Assembly: GCF_037138995.1 (NCBI RefSeq)
Contig: NZ_JBAXHI010000004.1
Span: 1-64,000, forward strand
DNA: 64,000 nt
Origin: Chlorohelix sp037138995
GTDB lineage: Bacteria; Chloroflexota; Chloroflexia; Chloroheliales; Chloroheliaceae
Reading direction: 5' to 3'
In this document: positions 1 through 8,634 of the stretch, one piece after another
Layout of the letters: every line of letters begins with the position of its first letter
Position numbering within the stretch: the stretch's first letter is position 1
The notes under the pieces: generated by a model
What the model was told of the DNA's origin: nothing
Database searches by the model: none
Seen by the model: the letters and a program-made list of their open reading frames with translations, nothing else
Position numbers and translations under genes: made by a program

Positions 1-2
1 CC

Positions 3-263
3 GCGCCGATAGAACCGGATGAGCAAGGGCGAATGTGGAGCGAGGAATTGGAAAGCTGGCTGATAGAGGACGGTGGGTATTTGCGCCTATACGACCACAC
101 CGGGGCGATGCGTCTAACCAAAGGGGAAGCGGAGGAAGTTGGTCGAAAGGTGGAATACCAACGCGCCGAAGTAGCCCAACAAAAGGCAGAGAGAGAACGG
201 TTGGAGAAAGAAGCGGCGTGGGCAAAGCTGCGGGAGTTGGGAATAGACCCTGAGAAGTTGTAG
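3..263 (+). CDS. Uma2-family endonuclease-like protein, C-terminal part (cut by window edge)
   Basis: The reading frame is open to the left edge, so only the last ~86 residues are visible. The visible part reads PIEPDEQGRMWSEELESWL, then a short GGYLRLYD segment, then a charged helix rich in Ala, Glu, Arg and Gln ending in LRELGIDPEKL. This is the usual tail of Uma2 (DUF820) proteins: the end of the PD-(D/E)XK fold followed by a coiled-coil. The catalytic residues would lie outside the window. These proteins occur in many copies in Chloroflexota and cyanobacteria, and their cellular role is poorly defined. An ATG at 33 exists but falls inside the conserved segment, so it is unlikely to be the true start. 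The family call is fairly confident from the tail alone. Confidence 0.7.
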   Translation, partial: APIEPDEQGRMWSEELESWLIEDGGYLRLYDHTGAMRLTKGEAEEVGRKVEYQRAEVAQQKAERERLEKEAAWAKLRELGIDPEKL

Positions 264-377
264 TCTTGATTTCAAAATGCTTTCGCGAAAACAATGAGAG
301 CTATTTTCCCTCTAACCATAGCGACATTGCAGTATTTACCGTGCGGTATTGTGTATTAGCGGAAAGGCTTCCCTACT

Positions 378-506
378 TTGGATTCCGGGCAGATACAGGC
401 TTTACTGGAGAGTGGCGAAACCACCACCGTCGAATTCAAGTTGAATACCCCGCGTCCCAGCGAACTTGCCGAACAGCTGTGCGGTTTTGCTAACTCACCA
501 TTGGGC
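378..506 (+). pseudogene. AlbA-type (Schlafen-like) domain fragment
   Basis: One frame reads LDSGQIQALLESGETTTVEF, then KLNTPRPSELAEQLCGFANS. This matches the start of AlbA_2 / Schlafen AlbA-like ATP-binding proteins (typically 'LLESGE..TVEFK....ELAE.LCGFANS.GG'). The homology stops at about 506, where the conserved glycine-rich segment should follow. No start codon, ribosome site or further domain is visible. It is a short leftover of a gene that normally runs to 400 residues or more. Confidence 0.6.
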
Positions 507-507
507 A

Positions 508-600
508 ACTCGTCCCGGTTATCTCCATGTTGTATGGCGCATTGACCGTCCCGATACCACCAACGACACTCTAGGCTTCCGTTGCGCCCGAAATCCTTAA
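508..600 (+). pseudogene. C-terminal scrap of an FGE-sulfatase (SUMF1) domain protein
   Basis: In a different frame from the AlbA scrap, the last codons before a TAA at 598-600 read HVVWRIDRPDTTNDTLGFRC followed by ARNP. The ending 'D-N-x-x-GFRCAR' is the hallmark C-terminus of formylglycine-generating-enzyme (SUMF1) domains. Everything upstream of the last ~30 residues is missing or replaced by the AlbA scrap, so this is a relic. The TAA abuts the rsmG stop codon on the other strand. Confidence 0.5.
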
Positions 601-1350
601 CTAACCGAGGGGGGTTTTGGCAGGAACACCCACGCCGCGAGGGTAAATAGCAGGGGTAGGCGCGATTTTCTGCGCGACAATCAGCCTACGTCCGCTGTTA
701 TCTTCACCGGGTAGGTCAAAGATGGGGGTTTGGCGCAAGCGTCCCCCTAGTTTCGGTACAACCGGCGCGCCCGCTTTTAATTCTTCAAACAGGTTGCCCT
801 TCTTGGGGGCAATGAATAACCCGCCCACCTTGCACAACGGCAAGCAATATTCCGACAATACGTTGAGAGCCGCTACCGCCCGCCCGGTAGCAATCTGGTA
901 TCTTTGGCGATGCGCCGAGTTTTGCCCCAATTCTTCGGCACGCCCGTTAATTATCTGCACCTCGCGCAACTGTAATTTTCCCACCAGATGCGTTAAAAAA
1001 GCGGTTTTCTTACCAACCGAATCGGACAGAGTTAATTTCAAGCCGGGATAGAGAATTTTTAGCGGCAAACCGGGGAAGCCTGCACCCGCGCCAATATCCA
1101 CCAACGCCGCATTGTTCAGGTCTAGGGTAAAACCGGGAGGGTCGCCACGCAATCGAGGGCTGGCAAGCGTGAGGGAATCGAGAAAGTGCTTTAACTGCAC
1201 CTCCTCGTAGGCAATGATGGCGGTTAAGTTAATACGCTCGTTCCAATCCACTAACGTTTCATAATACAACTGGAAACGAGCAAGTTGCTCCTCTGTCAAT
1301 TCGATGTTGAGCAGCGAACGCGCCCCGGAAACTAGCAAATCGAGTGTCAT
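601..1350 (-). CDS. rsmG: 16S rRNA (guanine527-N7)-methyltransferase RsmG
   Basis: RsmG (GidB) transfers a methyl group from S-adenosylmethionine to N7 of G527 in 16S rRNA. The protein has the N-terminal helical part with VDWNERINLTAI, the SAM-binding loop DIGAGAGFPGLPLKI, and the normal C-terminal tail with TPAIYPRGVGVPAKTPLG. Its length of about 249 residues is usual. ATG at 1350 is taken as the start; a TTG two codons earlier (1356) is possible and would nearly abut the hisS stop. It lies directly downstream of hisS and probably shares its transcript. The 3' end meets decayed accessory sequence. Confidence 0.95.
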   Translation of the reverse strand: MTLDLLVSGARSLLNIELTEEQLARFQLYYETLVDWNERINLTAIIAYEEVQLKHFLDSLTLASPRLRGDPPGFTLDLNNAALVDIGAGAGFPGLPLKILYPGLKLTLSDSVGKKTAFLTHLVGKLQLREVQIINGRAEELGQNSAHRQRYQIATGRAVAALNVLSEYCLPLCKVGGLFIAPKKGNLFEELKAGAPVVPKLGGRLRQTPIFDLPGEDNSGRRLIVAQKIAPTPAIYPRGVGVPAKTPLG

Positions 1351-1356
1351 CGGCAA

Positions 1357-2619
1357 TCAGGCTTTGATGGTCGCGACAAGTTTGTCGAGCGGCACGCTAA
1401 ATTGCTCACGAGTTAGCAGATTTTTGACGTTCACTTCACCTCGCGCCAATTCTTCGGGGGCAAGAATAACCGCGAAATGCGCCCCACAACCGCTGGCAGC
1501 TTTCAGTTGCTTACCCAAATCATGATTGAGCAGATTAAGCTCGGTTTTCAAGCCCGCTTCGCGCAATATAGTAGCCGCCTTAATAGACTCAGGACGCTCT
1601 GCCGCCGAGTATTGGGCCACATAAACGTCAATTTGGCGGGGCAAAGTCGGCATTTTGCCAATCTGAGTCAGCATTTCTTCCATCACCACATCACTGAAGG
1701 CAATACCCACGCCCGCGAGAGGCTGTCCACCCACCGCATTTACCAGATTATCATAGCGTCCGCCACCCATGATAGCGCGGGTAAAGCGTTTGGTGGCATC
1801 CCACACCTCAAAGACCGTTCCGGTGTAGTAGAGCAAACCTCGCACAATGCTAGGGTCAAACTCCAGCAATTCGGCGTAACCGTACTGTGTGGCTTTCTCC
1901 CAGAACTCCTCTAACGGCTTGAAGCCGCTAAAATCGCGACTGCGTAGGCGAGCTTCCAATCCTTCAACCTGTTGCTCATTTAGTCCCACTTCCAGCAGGT
2001 TGGCGCGAAAGGCTTCGGGCTTAATCTTTTCGATGCGGTCTATCCAGCGATATACCTGTTCTTTCAAGCTCAAATCAACGCCAAGACTGTGAAGTAATTC
2101 TTCCAAATAGTAGCGGTTGCTGACCCGCACCTTTATATCCTGCTTGTCCAGCCCTACCGCTCGCATAATATCAATTACCACCGCCATAATCTCGGCATCG
2201 GCATCAATGCTGTCCACGCCCAAAATATCAACGTTATATTGGTAAAATTCGCGCTTGCGCCCGCGTTGCGCCCGTTCATGCCGCCAAATATTGGGAATGG
2301 TGTACCAGCGAATGGGCTTGCGTAATTCGTTCTGTTTTGCGGCTACCATCCGCGCCAGAGTCGGGGTCATTTCGGGGCGAATTGCTACTCTATCGCCGCC
2401 TTTGGTCTCGAAAGTATAGGTTTGTTCGTTTACCAGTTCTTCGCCCGATTTGGCAGCGAAAAGCTCGAACGGTTCGAGAAAGGGCCCATCAAATTCCTCG
2501 TAGCCGTAGCGTTCGGAAACTTCGCGGCAAAGGTTGAACAGCCAATTTCGCCAGCGCATTTTATCGGGGTAAAAATCACGCGTGCCTTCCAGATTTTTTA
2601 TTGTAACTTTGGTCGCCAT
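1357..2619 (-). CDS. hisS: histidyl-tRNA synthetase
   Basis: Class II aminoacyl-tRNA synthetase that charges tRNA-His. At 420 residues it has the usual length. It starts with an LEGTRDFYPDKMR segment, then the motif 2 region RHERAQRGRKREFYQYNVDI, the histidine-binding signature in the form VRGLLYYTGTVFEVWD, and a C-terminal anticodon-binding domain (about residue 325 onward). Two signatures differ from the common bacterial form: RGLDYY appears as RGLLYY, and the usual motif 3 'GhER' appears as GIAFSDVVMEEM, closer to what is seen in archaeal-type enzymes. Start ATG at 2619. It is co-directional with rsmG, and 21 bases separate it from the upstream isomerase gene. Confidence 0.95.
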   Translation of the reverse strand: MATKVTIKNLEGTRDFYPDKMRWRNWLFNLCREVSERYGYEEFDGPFLEPFELFAAKSGEELVNEQTYTFETKGGDRVAIRPEMTPTLARMVAAKQNELRKPIRWYTIPNIWRHERAQRGRKREFYQYNVDILGVDSIDADAEIMAVVIDIMRAVGLDKQDIKVRVSNRYYLEELLHSLGVDLSLKEQVYRWIDRIEKIKPEAFRANLLEVGLNEQQVEGLEARLRSRDFSGFKPLEEFWEKATQYGYAELLEFDPSIVRGLLYYTGTVFEVWDATKRFTRAIMGGGRYDNLVNAVGGQPLAGVGIAFSDVVMEEMLTQIGKMPTLPRQIDVYVAQYSAAERPESIKAATILREAGLKTELNLLNHDLGKQLKAASGCGAHFAVILAPEELARGEVNVKNLLTREQFSVPLDKLVATIKA

Positions 2620-2640
2620 TATTCTACTTTTCTAGTTCGA

Positions 2641-3696
2641 TTATATTTTTACAAAATGGGGGGTTTCGCGCAGTTCTCTCAAATCCTTTGCGCCGATACA
2701 AAACATCGCCACCCGCAGTTCGCGAACAAGTTGCTCAATTACCGCTTCTACCGCTTCACTCGATTCTTCCGCCGCTTTGAGAAAGGGCATTGCCAAGCCT
2801 GCCACATCACCTCCCAGCGCGATAATTTTTGCTACATCCACGCCGTTGCGTATCCCGCCGCTACCGATTACGGTCGCCTTTGGCGCAGTTTCTCGCGCCC
2901 AGATTACACTTTGTGAGGTAGGGATACCCCAATCGGCGAAATTCCCGGCGGTGTTGCGCTCAATCTGTCGTTTGTTCCTAAATTTTTCAACCTCACTCCA
3001 ACTTGTGCCGCCGCTACCCGCTATATCAAATCCGCTTACGCCGACACCATAAAGTTTGCGGCACACTTCCCGTGAAAGCCCGTTGCCTACCTCTTTGATG
3101 ATAACCGGAATATTGTGTTTTGCCAGAGCTTCGCACATTTCACCGATTTTCCCCAACAAACCCTTGAAATTGGTATTTCCGGCAGGTTGTACCGCTTCTT
3201 GCAGGGCGTTAAGGTGCAAATAAAGCGCGTCCGCTTCTAGCATCCGCACCGCCGCAAGGCATTGTTCCAGTCCATAGCCGTAGTTTAGCTGCACCGCGCC
3301 GATATTGGCAAGCAAGGGTATATTGGGGGCAAGCTCACGAATAGCATAGCTGTAGCGCAAGGCGGCATCCTCGATAGCGGCACGCTGCGAACCAACCCCC
3401 ATCGCCACGCCCCATTTTTCGGCTGCCAACGCCAAATTGCGATTAATTCGCGCCGCCCAATCCGCGCCCCCGGTCATCGAGCTTATGAGTATAGGGGCGT
3501 TAACCTTGCGCCCGAATAGTTCAAGCGAAATATCCACCTCTGCCAAGTCTATTTCCGGCAAAGCCTGATGTATAAAGCGATAGCTTTCCAAACCCGCGCT
3601 AATTCCTTTTGCCTGCACGTCTTCATACAAACAAATCCGCAAGTGTTCAACTTTTCGTTCGCTGGTTGCCAGCGCTTCACTCTCAGTAGCAGACAT
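2641..3696 (-). CDS. fni: type 2 isopentenyl-diphosphate delta-isomerase (FMN-dependent)
   Basis: Interconverts isopentenyl and dimethylallyl diphosphate with reduced FMN; soluble. Family hallmarks are present: SSMTGGA near the N-terminus, GVGSQRAA, the NTNFKGLLGKI segment, IIKEVGNGLS, DIAGSGGTSW and the phosphate-binding SGGIRNGVDVAKIIALGGD near the C-terminus. The start is placed at ATG 3696, giving 351 residues; a GGAG sits ten bases upstream. A GTG at 3714 in the same frame would place the ribosome site inside the gene. It sits downstream of dxs, so two steps of isoprenoid supply are neighbours. A strong hairpin with a promoter inside its loop separates the two genes. Confidence 0.93.
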   Translation of the reverse strand: MSATESEALATSERKVEHLRICLYEDVQAKGISAGLESYRFIHQALPEIDLAEVDISLELFGRKVNAPILISSMTGGADWAARINRNLALAAEKWGVAMGVGSQRAAIEDAALRYSYAIRELAPNIPLLANIGAVQLNYGYGLEQCLAAVRMLEADALYLHLNALQEAVQPAGNTNFKGLLGKIGEMCEALAKHNIPVIIKEVGNGLSREVCRKLYGVGVSGFDIAGSGGTSWSEVEKFRNKRQIERNTAGNFADWGIPTSQSVIWARETAPKATVIGSGGIRNGVDVAKIIALGGDVAGLAMPFLKAAEESSEAVEAVIEQLVRELRVAMFCIGAKDLRELRETPHFVKI

Positions 3697-3714
3697 ATAA
3701 TAATCACTCCACAC

Positions 3715-3763
3715 TAAAAAGGATACACAGGGTTAGGAAATTATATTCCATCCTGTGTATCCT
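3715..3763 (-). terminator. rho-independent terminator after dxs
   Basis: AGGATACACAGG (minus strand, 3763-3752) pairs perfectly over 12 bp with CCTGTGTATCCT (3731-3720), with a 20-base loop. A run of T follows immediately on the minus strand. It would end the dxs transcript about 20 bases ahead of the isomerase start codon. Confidence 0.8.
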
Positions 3764-3768
3764 GTACA
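3740..3768 (-). promoter_or_regulatory. sigma70-type promoter for the isomerase gene, inside the dxs terminator loop
   Basis: On the minus strand a TGTACA (-35-like, 3768-3763) is followed after 17 bases by a perfect TATAAT (3745-3740). The -10 lies in the loop of the dxs terminator hairpin. Transcription would begin around 3733, so the new mRNA carries only one arm of the hairpin and cannot form the terminator. Confidence 0.6.
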
Positions 3769-3820
3769 CCCGTTTTTACTATATAAATTGGGTTTTCTCG
3801 AAATTGATACCGCAACCCAC

Positions 3821-5722
3821 CTAGTTAAGGGTGGCTGGCAAGCCTTTGGCAAGTTCTGGGTATAATTCGCGTATTCGGTCGGCTATTCCAAGCGCATTGA
3901 GCTTAAGTTTTTCGCGTATCAAAGATTGCGGTCCATGATCGATAAAGCTGTCAGGTATTCCCAAACGCCTTACCGTCACATTCTGCATATTTTTCTGCTC
4001 TAACAGTTCCAGCAAGCCGGTACCAAAACCGCCAATTAATGAGCCTTCCTCAACGGTAACGATTCGAGTGTGGCGACGCGCTAAGTCAAGCAATAATTCT
4101 TCATCCAGAGGCTTGGCGAAACGGGCATTGATTACTTCCGCCTCCACGCCATGCTCTGCCAAAAGAGTAGCGGCTTCGAGCGCGGGATATACTTCCGAGC
4201 CGTATGCCACAATTGCTAGGTCGCCACCCTGCCGCAACACTTCCCCCTTACCGATGGGTAAAGCCTTAAACTCGCCATCCATTGCTACCCCATAGCCCGC
4301 GCCACGGGGATAACGCACTGCAACAGGTCCAAGCCCGTAGTTTACAGCGGTATAAAGCATATGCTGCAATTCGTTCTCGTCTTTGGGAGCCATCAAGACG
4401 ATATTGGGCAAGCAGCGCAAATAGGAAATATCTAGCGTACCCTGATGAGTACGCCCGTCATCTCCCACTAACCCTGCGCGATCCATTGCAAATACAACCG
4501 GTAAGTTCTGGATACAGCAGTCGTGTACAATCTGGTCGAAAGCACGCTGCAAGAACGAACTATAGATTGCGGCAACCGGCTTGATGCCCTCACAGGCAAG
4601 CCCTGCCGCGAAAGTTACCCCGTGCTGCTCTGCAATACCCACATCAAAGAAACGCTCAGGGAAACGCTTGGCAAAATCAAGCAGCCCGGTGCCTTCGGTC
4701 ATAGCGGCGGTAATCGCTACCACCTTGGGGTCTTTTTCGGCAATCTTGCACATAGTATCGCCGAAAACTTTATCATAATTGGGCGCGGTAGTAGCAGGAG
4801 TCACGCTCAGTTTGTTGCTGCGAGCATGATAATCAATTCGACCTTGCACACTGGCTTCTGCTTCAGCCCAGCCTTTACCCTTAACAGTAATGGCATGTAT
4901 AAAAACGGGCAGTCGGGTTTTGCGAGCCAATTCAAAAGTTTCAATCAGGAGTTCTATATCGTGTCCATCTACCGGACCTAACCCAATAAAGCCCAGTTCT
5001 TCCCAGATAGTGCTTGGCACTACCAAATCTTTAAACCCGCGTTTAACCCGCTTCGCCAGATTGACCATCTCTCCGCCCATCGGCAATTTATTTAAAGCAT
5101 GTTCAGCTTCATCCTTTGCATGCAAATACATCGGGTCTGCGCGAACTCTGTCAAGATACTTTGAAAGAGCGCCTACATTCTTAGAAATACTCATCTCGTT
5201 ATCGTTCAATACTACGATAAAAGGAGATTTGTGAGTTCCGGCGTTGTTGAGCGCCTCAAACGCCATGCCACCAGTCAACGCCCCGTCTCCGATAATAGCA
5301 ATCACATCATAGTCTTCGCCCTTGAGGTCGCGACCCATCGCCATGCCAAAAGCGGCGGAAATAGAAGTGCTGGCATGCCCTGCCCCAAACGAGTCATGCA
5401 CGCTTTCTTCTCGGCTCAAGAAACCGCTCAAGCCCTCATACTGACGAATAGTATCGAAGCGGTCATATCGCCCCGTCAGCAGTTTGTGAGGATAAGCCTG
5501 ATGCCCAGTATCCCAGACTAGTTTGTCGCGAGGGCTGTTAAACACATAGTGCATTGCTATTGAAAGCTCAATAGCACCAAAATTGCTGGCGAAATGACCG
5601 CCTGTTTTAAAAACTGTCGATTGAATAGCGGAGCGCAACTCATCAGCCAGTTCTTTGAGTTCGGCAATTGAAAACTGTTTAATGTCGGAGGGATCTTTAA
5701 TCTTAGATAGATACCCGCTCAT
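3821..5722 (-). CDS. dxs: 1-deoxy-D-xylulose-5-phosphate synthase
   Basis: First enzyme of the MEP isoprenoid pathway: condenses pyruvate and glyceraldehyde 3-phosphate using thiamine diphosphate. The 633-residue length and domain order are normal. The ThDP/Mg site reads GDGALTGGMAFEALNNAG, followed by HAITVKGKGW. The pyrimidine-binding domain has TAAMTEGTGL and DVGIAEQHGVTFAAGLA. A transketolase C-terminal domain closes the protein. ATG 5722 has AGGTGG seven bases upstream. The gene has its own promoter (TTGACA-17-TAAAAT) and a strong terminator, so it is probably a single-gene transcript ahead of the isomerase gene. Confidence 0.97.
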   Translation of the reverse strand: MSGYLSKIKDPSDIKQFSIAELKELADELRSAIQSTVFKTGGHFASNFGAIELSIAMHYVFNSPRDKLVWDTGHQAYPHKLLTGRYDRFDTIRQYEGLSGFLSREESVHDSFGAGHASTSISAAFGMAMGRDLKGEDYDVIAIIGDGALTGGMAFEALNNAGTHKSPFIVVLNDNEMSISKNVGALSKYLDRVRADPMYLHAKDEAEHALNKLPMGGEMVNLAKRVKRGFKDLVVPSTIWEELGFIGLGPVDGHDIELLIETFELARKTRLPVFIHAITVKGKGWAEAEASVQGRIDYHARSNKLSVTPATTAPNYDKVFGDTMCKIAEKDPKVVAITAAMTEGTGLLDFAKRFPERFFDVGIAEQHGVTFAAGLACEGIKPVAAIYSSFLQRAFDQIVHDCCIQNLPVVFAMDRAGLVGDDGRTHQGTLDISYLRCLPNIVLMAPKDENELQHMLYTAVNYGLGPVAVRYPRGAGYGVAMDGEFKALPIGKGEVLRQGGDLAIVAYGSEVYPALEAATLLAEHGVEAEVINARFAKPLDEELLLDLARRHTRIVTVEEGSLIGGFGTGLLELLEQKNMQNVTVRRLGIPDSFIDHGPQSLIREKLKLNALGIADRIRELYPELAKGLPATLN

Positions 5723-5769
5723 TAACTCACCACCTTACCTATTTTGAGGAAATTTAACATCGTGGATTG

Positions 5770-5798
5770 ATTTTATTGCCGTATCGAACGTTTGTCAA
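5770..5798 (-). promoter_or_regulatory. sigma70-type promoter of dxs
   Basis: On the minus strand a consensus TTGACA (5798-5793) is followed after exactly 17 bases by TAAAAT (5775-5770). The start codon of dxs lies about 48 bases further on. Hexamers and spacing are close to ideal. Confidence 0.7.
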
Positions 5799-5890
5799 CT
5801 TTTTAACATTCAATACATTCTAAACGAATATAATCCAGACTCTGAACTACTTTCTACATTTTTTAAACTTTAAGATAAAAGAAAGTGGGT

Positions 5891-8149
5891 TTATTTCTGC
5901 CCATCAGTTGTTAGCGGCAAAGCTACCGCTTTAGAAGCGACAGAAGAAGCGGATTTCGTTTCAGAAGGAAGCTTCCACAGCGCCCATAAATTTAGCGCCC
6001 ACAGCCCAAAGGTGGCAAAGAAGCGATAACTGCTGCCGAGCTTTTCCAGCCCTACCGCGTCGGTGAAGAAAAATTCGTTGTGCCCGCCGTAAGCCAGCAC
6101 AGCATAGACCAAACCAAATAGCATCAAGCGAGTGCGCGACTCTGTGGTTTTACTTAACGCCGCCGCCAGCGCTACAAACGCGACTAGCCCCGGTACAATA
6201 TAGTGCATCCAGCTAAAGGGCGATGTCCATAATGCTACTACCGTTAACGCGCCAAGCATTAGTTGGTGAGACAATTCGTTACCGCCACGCGCCCGCCACA
6301 CTACTAGCATAGTCAAGGCAAAAGCGAATACTGATACCAAATAGCCGATGGGAGCAAGCCCGGCAGGATAGGGAGTGGTAAAATCGCCGTGTACTTCCGG
6401 CGCAACCACGCGCCCCATAAATCCCCAGAAAGATTGGTTAGTGATGCCCAATTCGGGCGCGTTTACATTCCACATTGCGCGGGTAAAATAGAACCACCAA
6501 TTATCCCAGCCAACCACCGGAATGGTCAAGGCGTTAACCAAAGCCGCGCCCACCGCCAAACCAAGAAAGCCGCGCCACCTCCGCTCAATCAGGAAGAATA
6601 CTCCCGATACGGCTGGCAGCAATTTAACCAAAACCGGAATAGAAAGAGCGAATCCCGCCAAAGTATCCCGCTTTTGCTTAACCCATAGCGCGGTCAATGC
6701 CAGCCCAAACAGAATCAGGTTATTTTGCTGACCATAGGCAATAGTTTCGGCGAATTGTCCAAAGCCAAGTGTCAGAAATAGAACTGTCGCCCACATCTTC
6801 TTGCCGGGTACAAAAGCGTTGAAAATTTTCATGAGAATCAGAACAGTGGGCAACAGCAATAATTCGTTAGCCAGTCGCCACCAAAAGATAGCCGAAGGAA
6901 TATCGCGCCCAAACAACCACACTAGTGGCTCATAAAATAAGGCGAACGCCGGAGAGGAGCGTATTGCTCTACCCGGAGCAGCGCCCATTTCATCAATGAG
7001 ATATAAAGCGCGTTGCCCATCTTGCGCGTCTAGCAAGGCGCGGTAGTAATTGCGGAAGTCTGCGCCACGATAAAGGTTCTGGTCAAATACATACCAATGA
7101 GTATAAACATATAGGGCTGCCGCCACACCCAGAAATGTCCACATAAATACCTTCTCAAAACGAGAACGCGCCAACAAATAAACTCCAAGGGAGAGCAATA
7201 ACGCCGCGTTATATGCTATAAATGAAAGCGTATTGGAGTTCTGCAAATCCCATGGCATGCGCCCGAAAAGCAGTTGCGCCCACGGCATACCCGCCAGCAA
7301 AGTTGCGGCATATAGCAGTGGAGCAGGCAAGCAGGGCGCGGCGGCAGCAAACTTACCGGATAGCCACAACAACAACCATGCCAGCGGTAGCAAAGCTGCC
7401 CAAGACGCATAAAAAGGTTCTGCCCCTTCCTGCCAAAATAATAGGCTTGCTACCAACGTTGCGCTCGCGCCCGCTTCCAAAGCCAACCGTATCGCATTTC
7501 GCCTTGTGAATAGCCCGGCTATAGCCCATACACTCAGCGTGATAATTGCCAACAAAAGCGGACGGACGCATAGCCCTAGCCAGTCTTTCCAACCAAAAGC
7601 AGCATAATCCGGCTGAAAGGTAAGGTTCAGCATGATTGCAGAAAGTTGGCGCGTGTCCCCCTTACCCGGTTGATAAGCTTCTAGGGTTTCAAAGCGTAGG
7701 CGCGGTTTCTCGAAATCAGGAATCAGGTTGGCAGGGATTTGGAAAATGAGTTTACTACCCTCAAACAGCCCTATCAGTTCGTAAGCACCGATTCTGGCAG
7801 TGTTCGTTCCGTTCAGGCTGTAAACGTTCAGAGTTGTACCAATTTTATCGGGAGCGCGATCGGGGCGCGGGGCGGTAGCCAGCAAAGTAGCTTTAAGAGG
7901 GATAGACTCAAGCGTCCAAGGGAGGCGCAAAACCGCTTCCTTGCCAATCCAGCGATAGGTGGAATCTTCACCGGGGCGTTTTTCAGGATTATAAAAGCCG
8001 TCATTATCAACCTGAAAATATAATTGGTCAATCCGGTCATCCGCGCCAAAATCAATTACAAAGGCAGGGCGCACCAATTCAGCCGCCAATGCCGCACATA
8101 GCGCCACCAGCGCAATAAGTAAAACTTGTAGGGGAAGACTGAGTTTCAT
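5891..8149 (-). CDS. GT87-like integral membrane glycosyltransferase
   Basis: A 752-residue protein with one N-terminal hydrophobic segment, an extracytoplasmic beta-rich region (about residues 30-180, with GADDRIDQLYFQVDNDGFYNP), then ten or more membrane spans. The membrane part carries DQNLYRGADFRNYYRALLDA, SSPAFALFYEPLVWLFG and FPVLVKLLPAV-like segments. These are typical of the GT87 / DUF2029 polyprenol-phosphate-sugar glycosyltransferases, with an acidic residue in the first long external loop. The substrate cannot be told. It is the last gene of a four-gene minus-strand operon, six bases after the NTF2-like gene. The extra N-terminal beta domain is not part of the plain GT87 fold. Confidence 0.7.
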   Translation of the reverse strand: MKLSLPLQVLLIALVALCAALAAELVRPAFVIDFGADDRIDQLYFQVDNDGFYNPEKRPGEDSTYRWIGKEAVLRLPWTLESIPLKATLLATAPRPDRAPDKIGTTLNVYSLNGTNTARIGAYELIGLFEGSKLIFQIPANLIPDFEKPRLRFETLEAYQPGKGDTRQLSAIMLNLTFQPDYAAFGWKDWLGLCVRPLLLAIITLSVWAIAGLFTRRNAIRLALEAGASATLVASLLFWQEGAEPFYASWAALLPLAWLLLWLSGKFAAAAPCLPAPLLYAATLLAGMPWAQLLFGRMPWDLQNSNTLSFIAYNAALLLSLGVYLLARSRFEKVFMWTFLGVAAALYVYTHWYVFDQNLYRGADFRNYYRALLDAQDGQRALYLIDEMGAAPGRAIRSSPAFALFYEPLVWLFGRDIPSAIFWWRLANELLLLPTVLILMKIFNAFVPGKKMWATVLFLTLGFGQFAETIAYGQQNNLILFGLALTALWVKQKRDTLAGFALSIPVLVKLLPAVSGVFFLIERRWRGFLGLAVGAALVNALTIPVVGWDNWWFYFTRAMWNVNAPELGITNQSFWGFMGRVVAPEVHGDFTTPYPAGLAPIGYLVSVFAFALTMLVVWRARGGNELSHQLMLGALTVVALWTSPFSWMHYIVPGLVAFVALAAALSKTTESRTRLMLFGLVYAVLAYGGHNEFFFTDAVGLEKLGSSYRFFATFGLWALNLWALWKLPSETKSASSVASKAVALPLTTDGQK

Positions 8150-8155
8150 GCTACG

Positions 8156-8623
8156 TTACCGGACAGGAGGCATATAGGGTGCGCTCCATGAGGGGCTTTT
8201 ATGCACATGCACCACTTGCCATTGACCATCACGTTTGAGCATCACCCGTGTTTCGTGATGGCTAGAAGTAGTCACGCCAAGCGCGGTTCCGGTAGTTTGC
8301 AAAAGAGTATAACTAGCGATAGCCGTATCCCCATAAAGTTGTAGGCGCAAGTTGCAAAGGTCAAAGCGGGTATGGGGCTTCTCAGTTGAGGCGGCTTCTC
8401 CGCTAACCTGCGCTTGAAAATTTGTGCCACGCCGGGCGGCTTCATTCATTATAAAGTAGTGAAAATCCAGCCCATCTATACGATGAGGCATTATATACCA
8501 TTCGTAAAGTGAAAGGTCGGGACTGGTGGTAGCAGCATAAGTGGCAGTATCATTTTCCATGATAGCCTTGATATGATTTTGCAAAAAATCGAGAGCTTCT
8601 TTTTCTTCGGCGGTTTGGCTCAT
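8156..8623 (-). CDS. NTF2-like (SnoaL / CaMKII-association-like) small protein
   Basis: A 155-residue cytosolic protein. The order helix (EALDFLQNHIKAIMENDTATY), then strands with MPHRIDGLDFHYFIM, TRFDLCNLRLQLYGDTAIAS and HHETRVMLKRDGQWQVVHVH, is the cone-shaped alpha+beta fold of NTF2-like proteins. It is nearest in style to the DUF4440 / CaMKII association domain group. Members are ligand-binding or enzyme scaffolds; nothing here fixes a reaction. The ribosome site AAAGAGA precedes ATG 8623. It is translated between the second GH-like protein (11 bases upstream) and the GT87-like enzyme (6 bases downstream), so it may serve the same envelope process. Confidence 0.65.
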   Translation of the reverse strand: MSQTAEEKEALDFLQNHIKAIMENDTATYAATTSPDLSLYEWYIMPHRIDGLDFHYFIMNEAARRGTNFQAQVSGEAASTEKPHTRFDLCNLRLQLYGDTAIASYTLLQTTGTALGVTTSSHHETRVMLKRDGQWQVVHVHKSPSWSAPYMPPVR

Positions 8624-8634
8624 AATCTCTTTCT

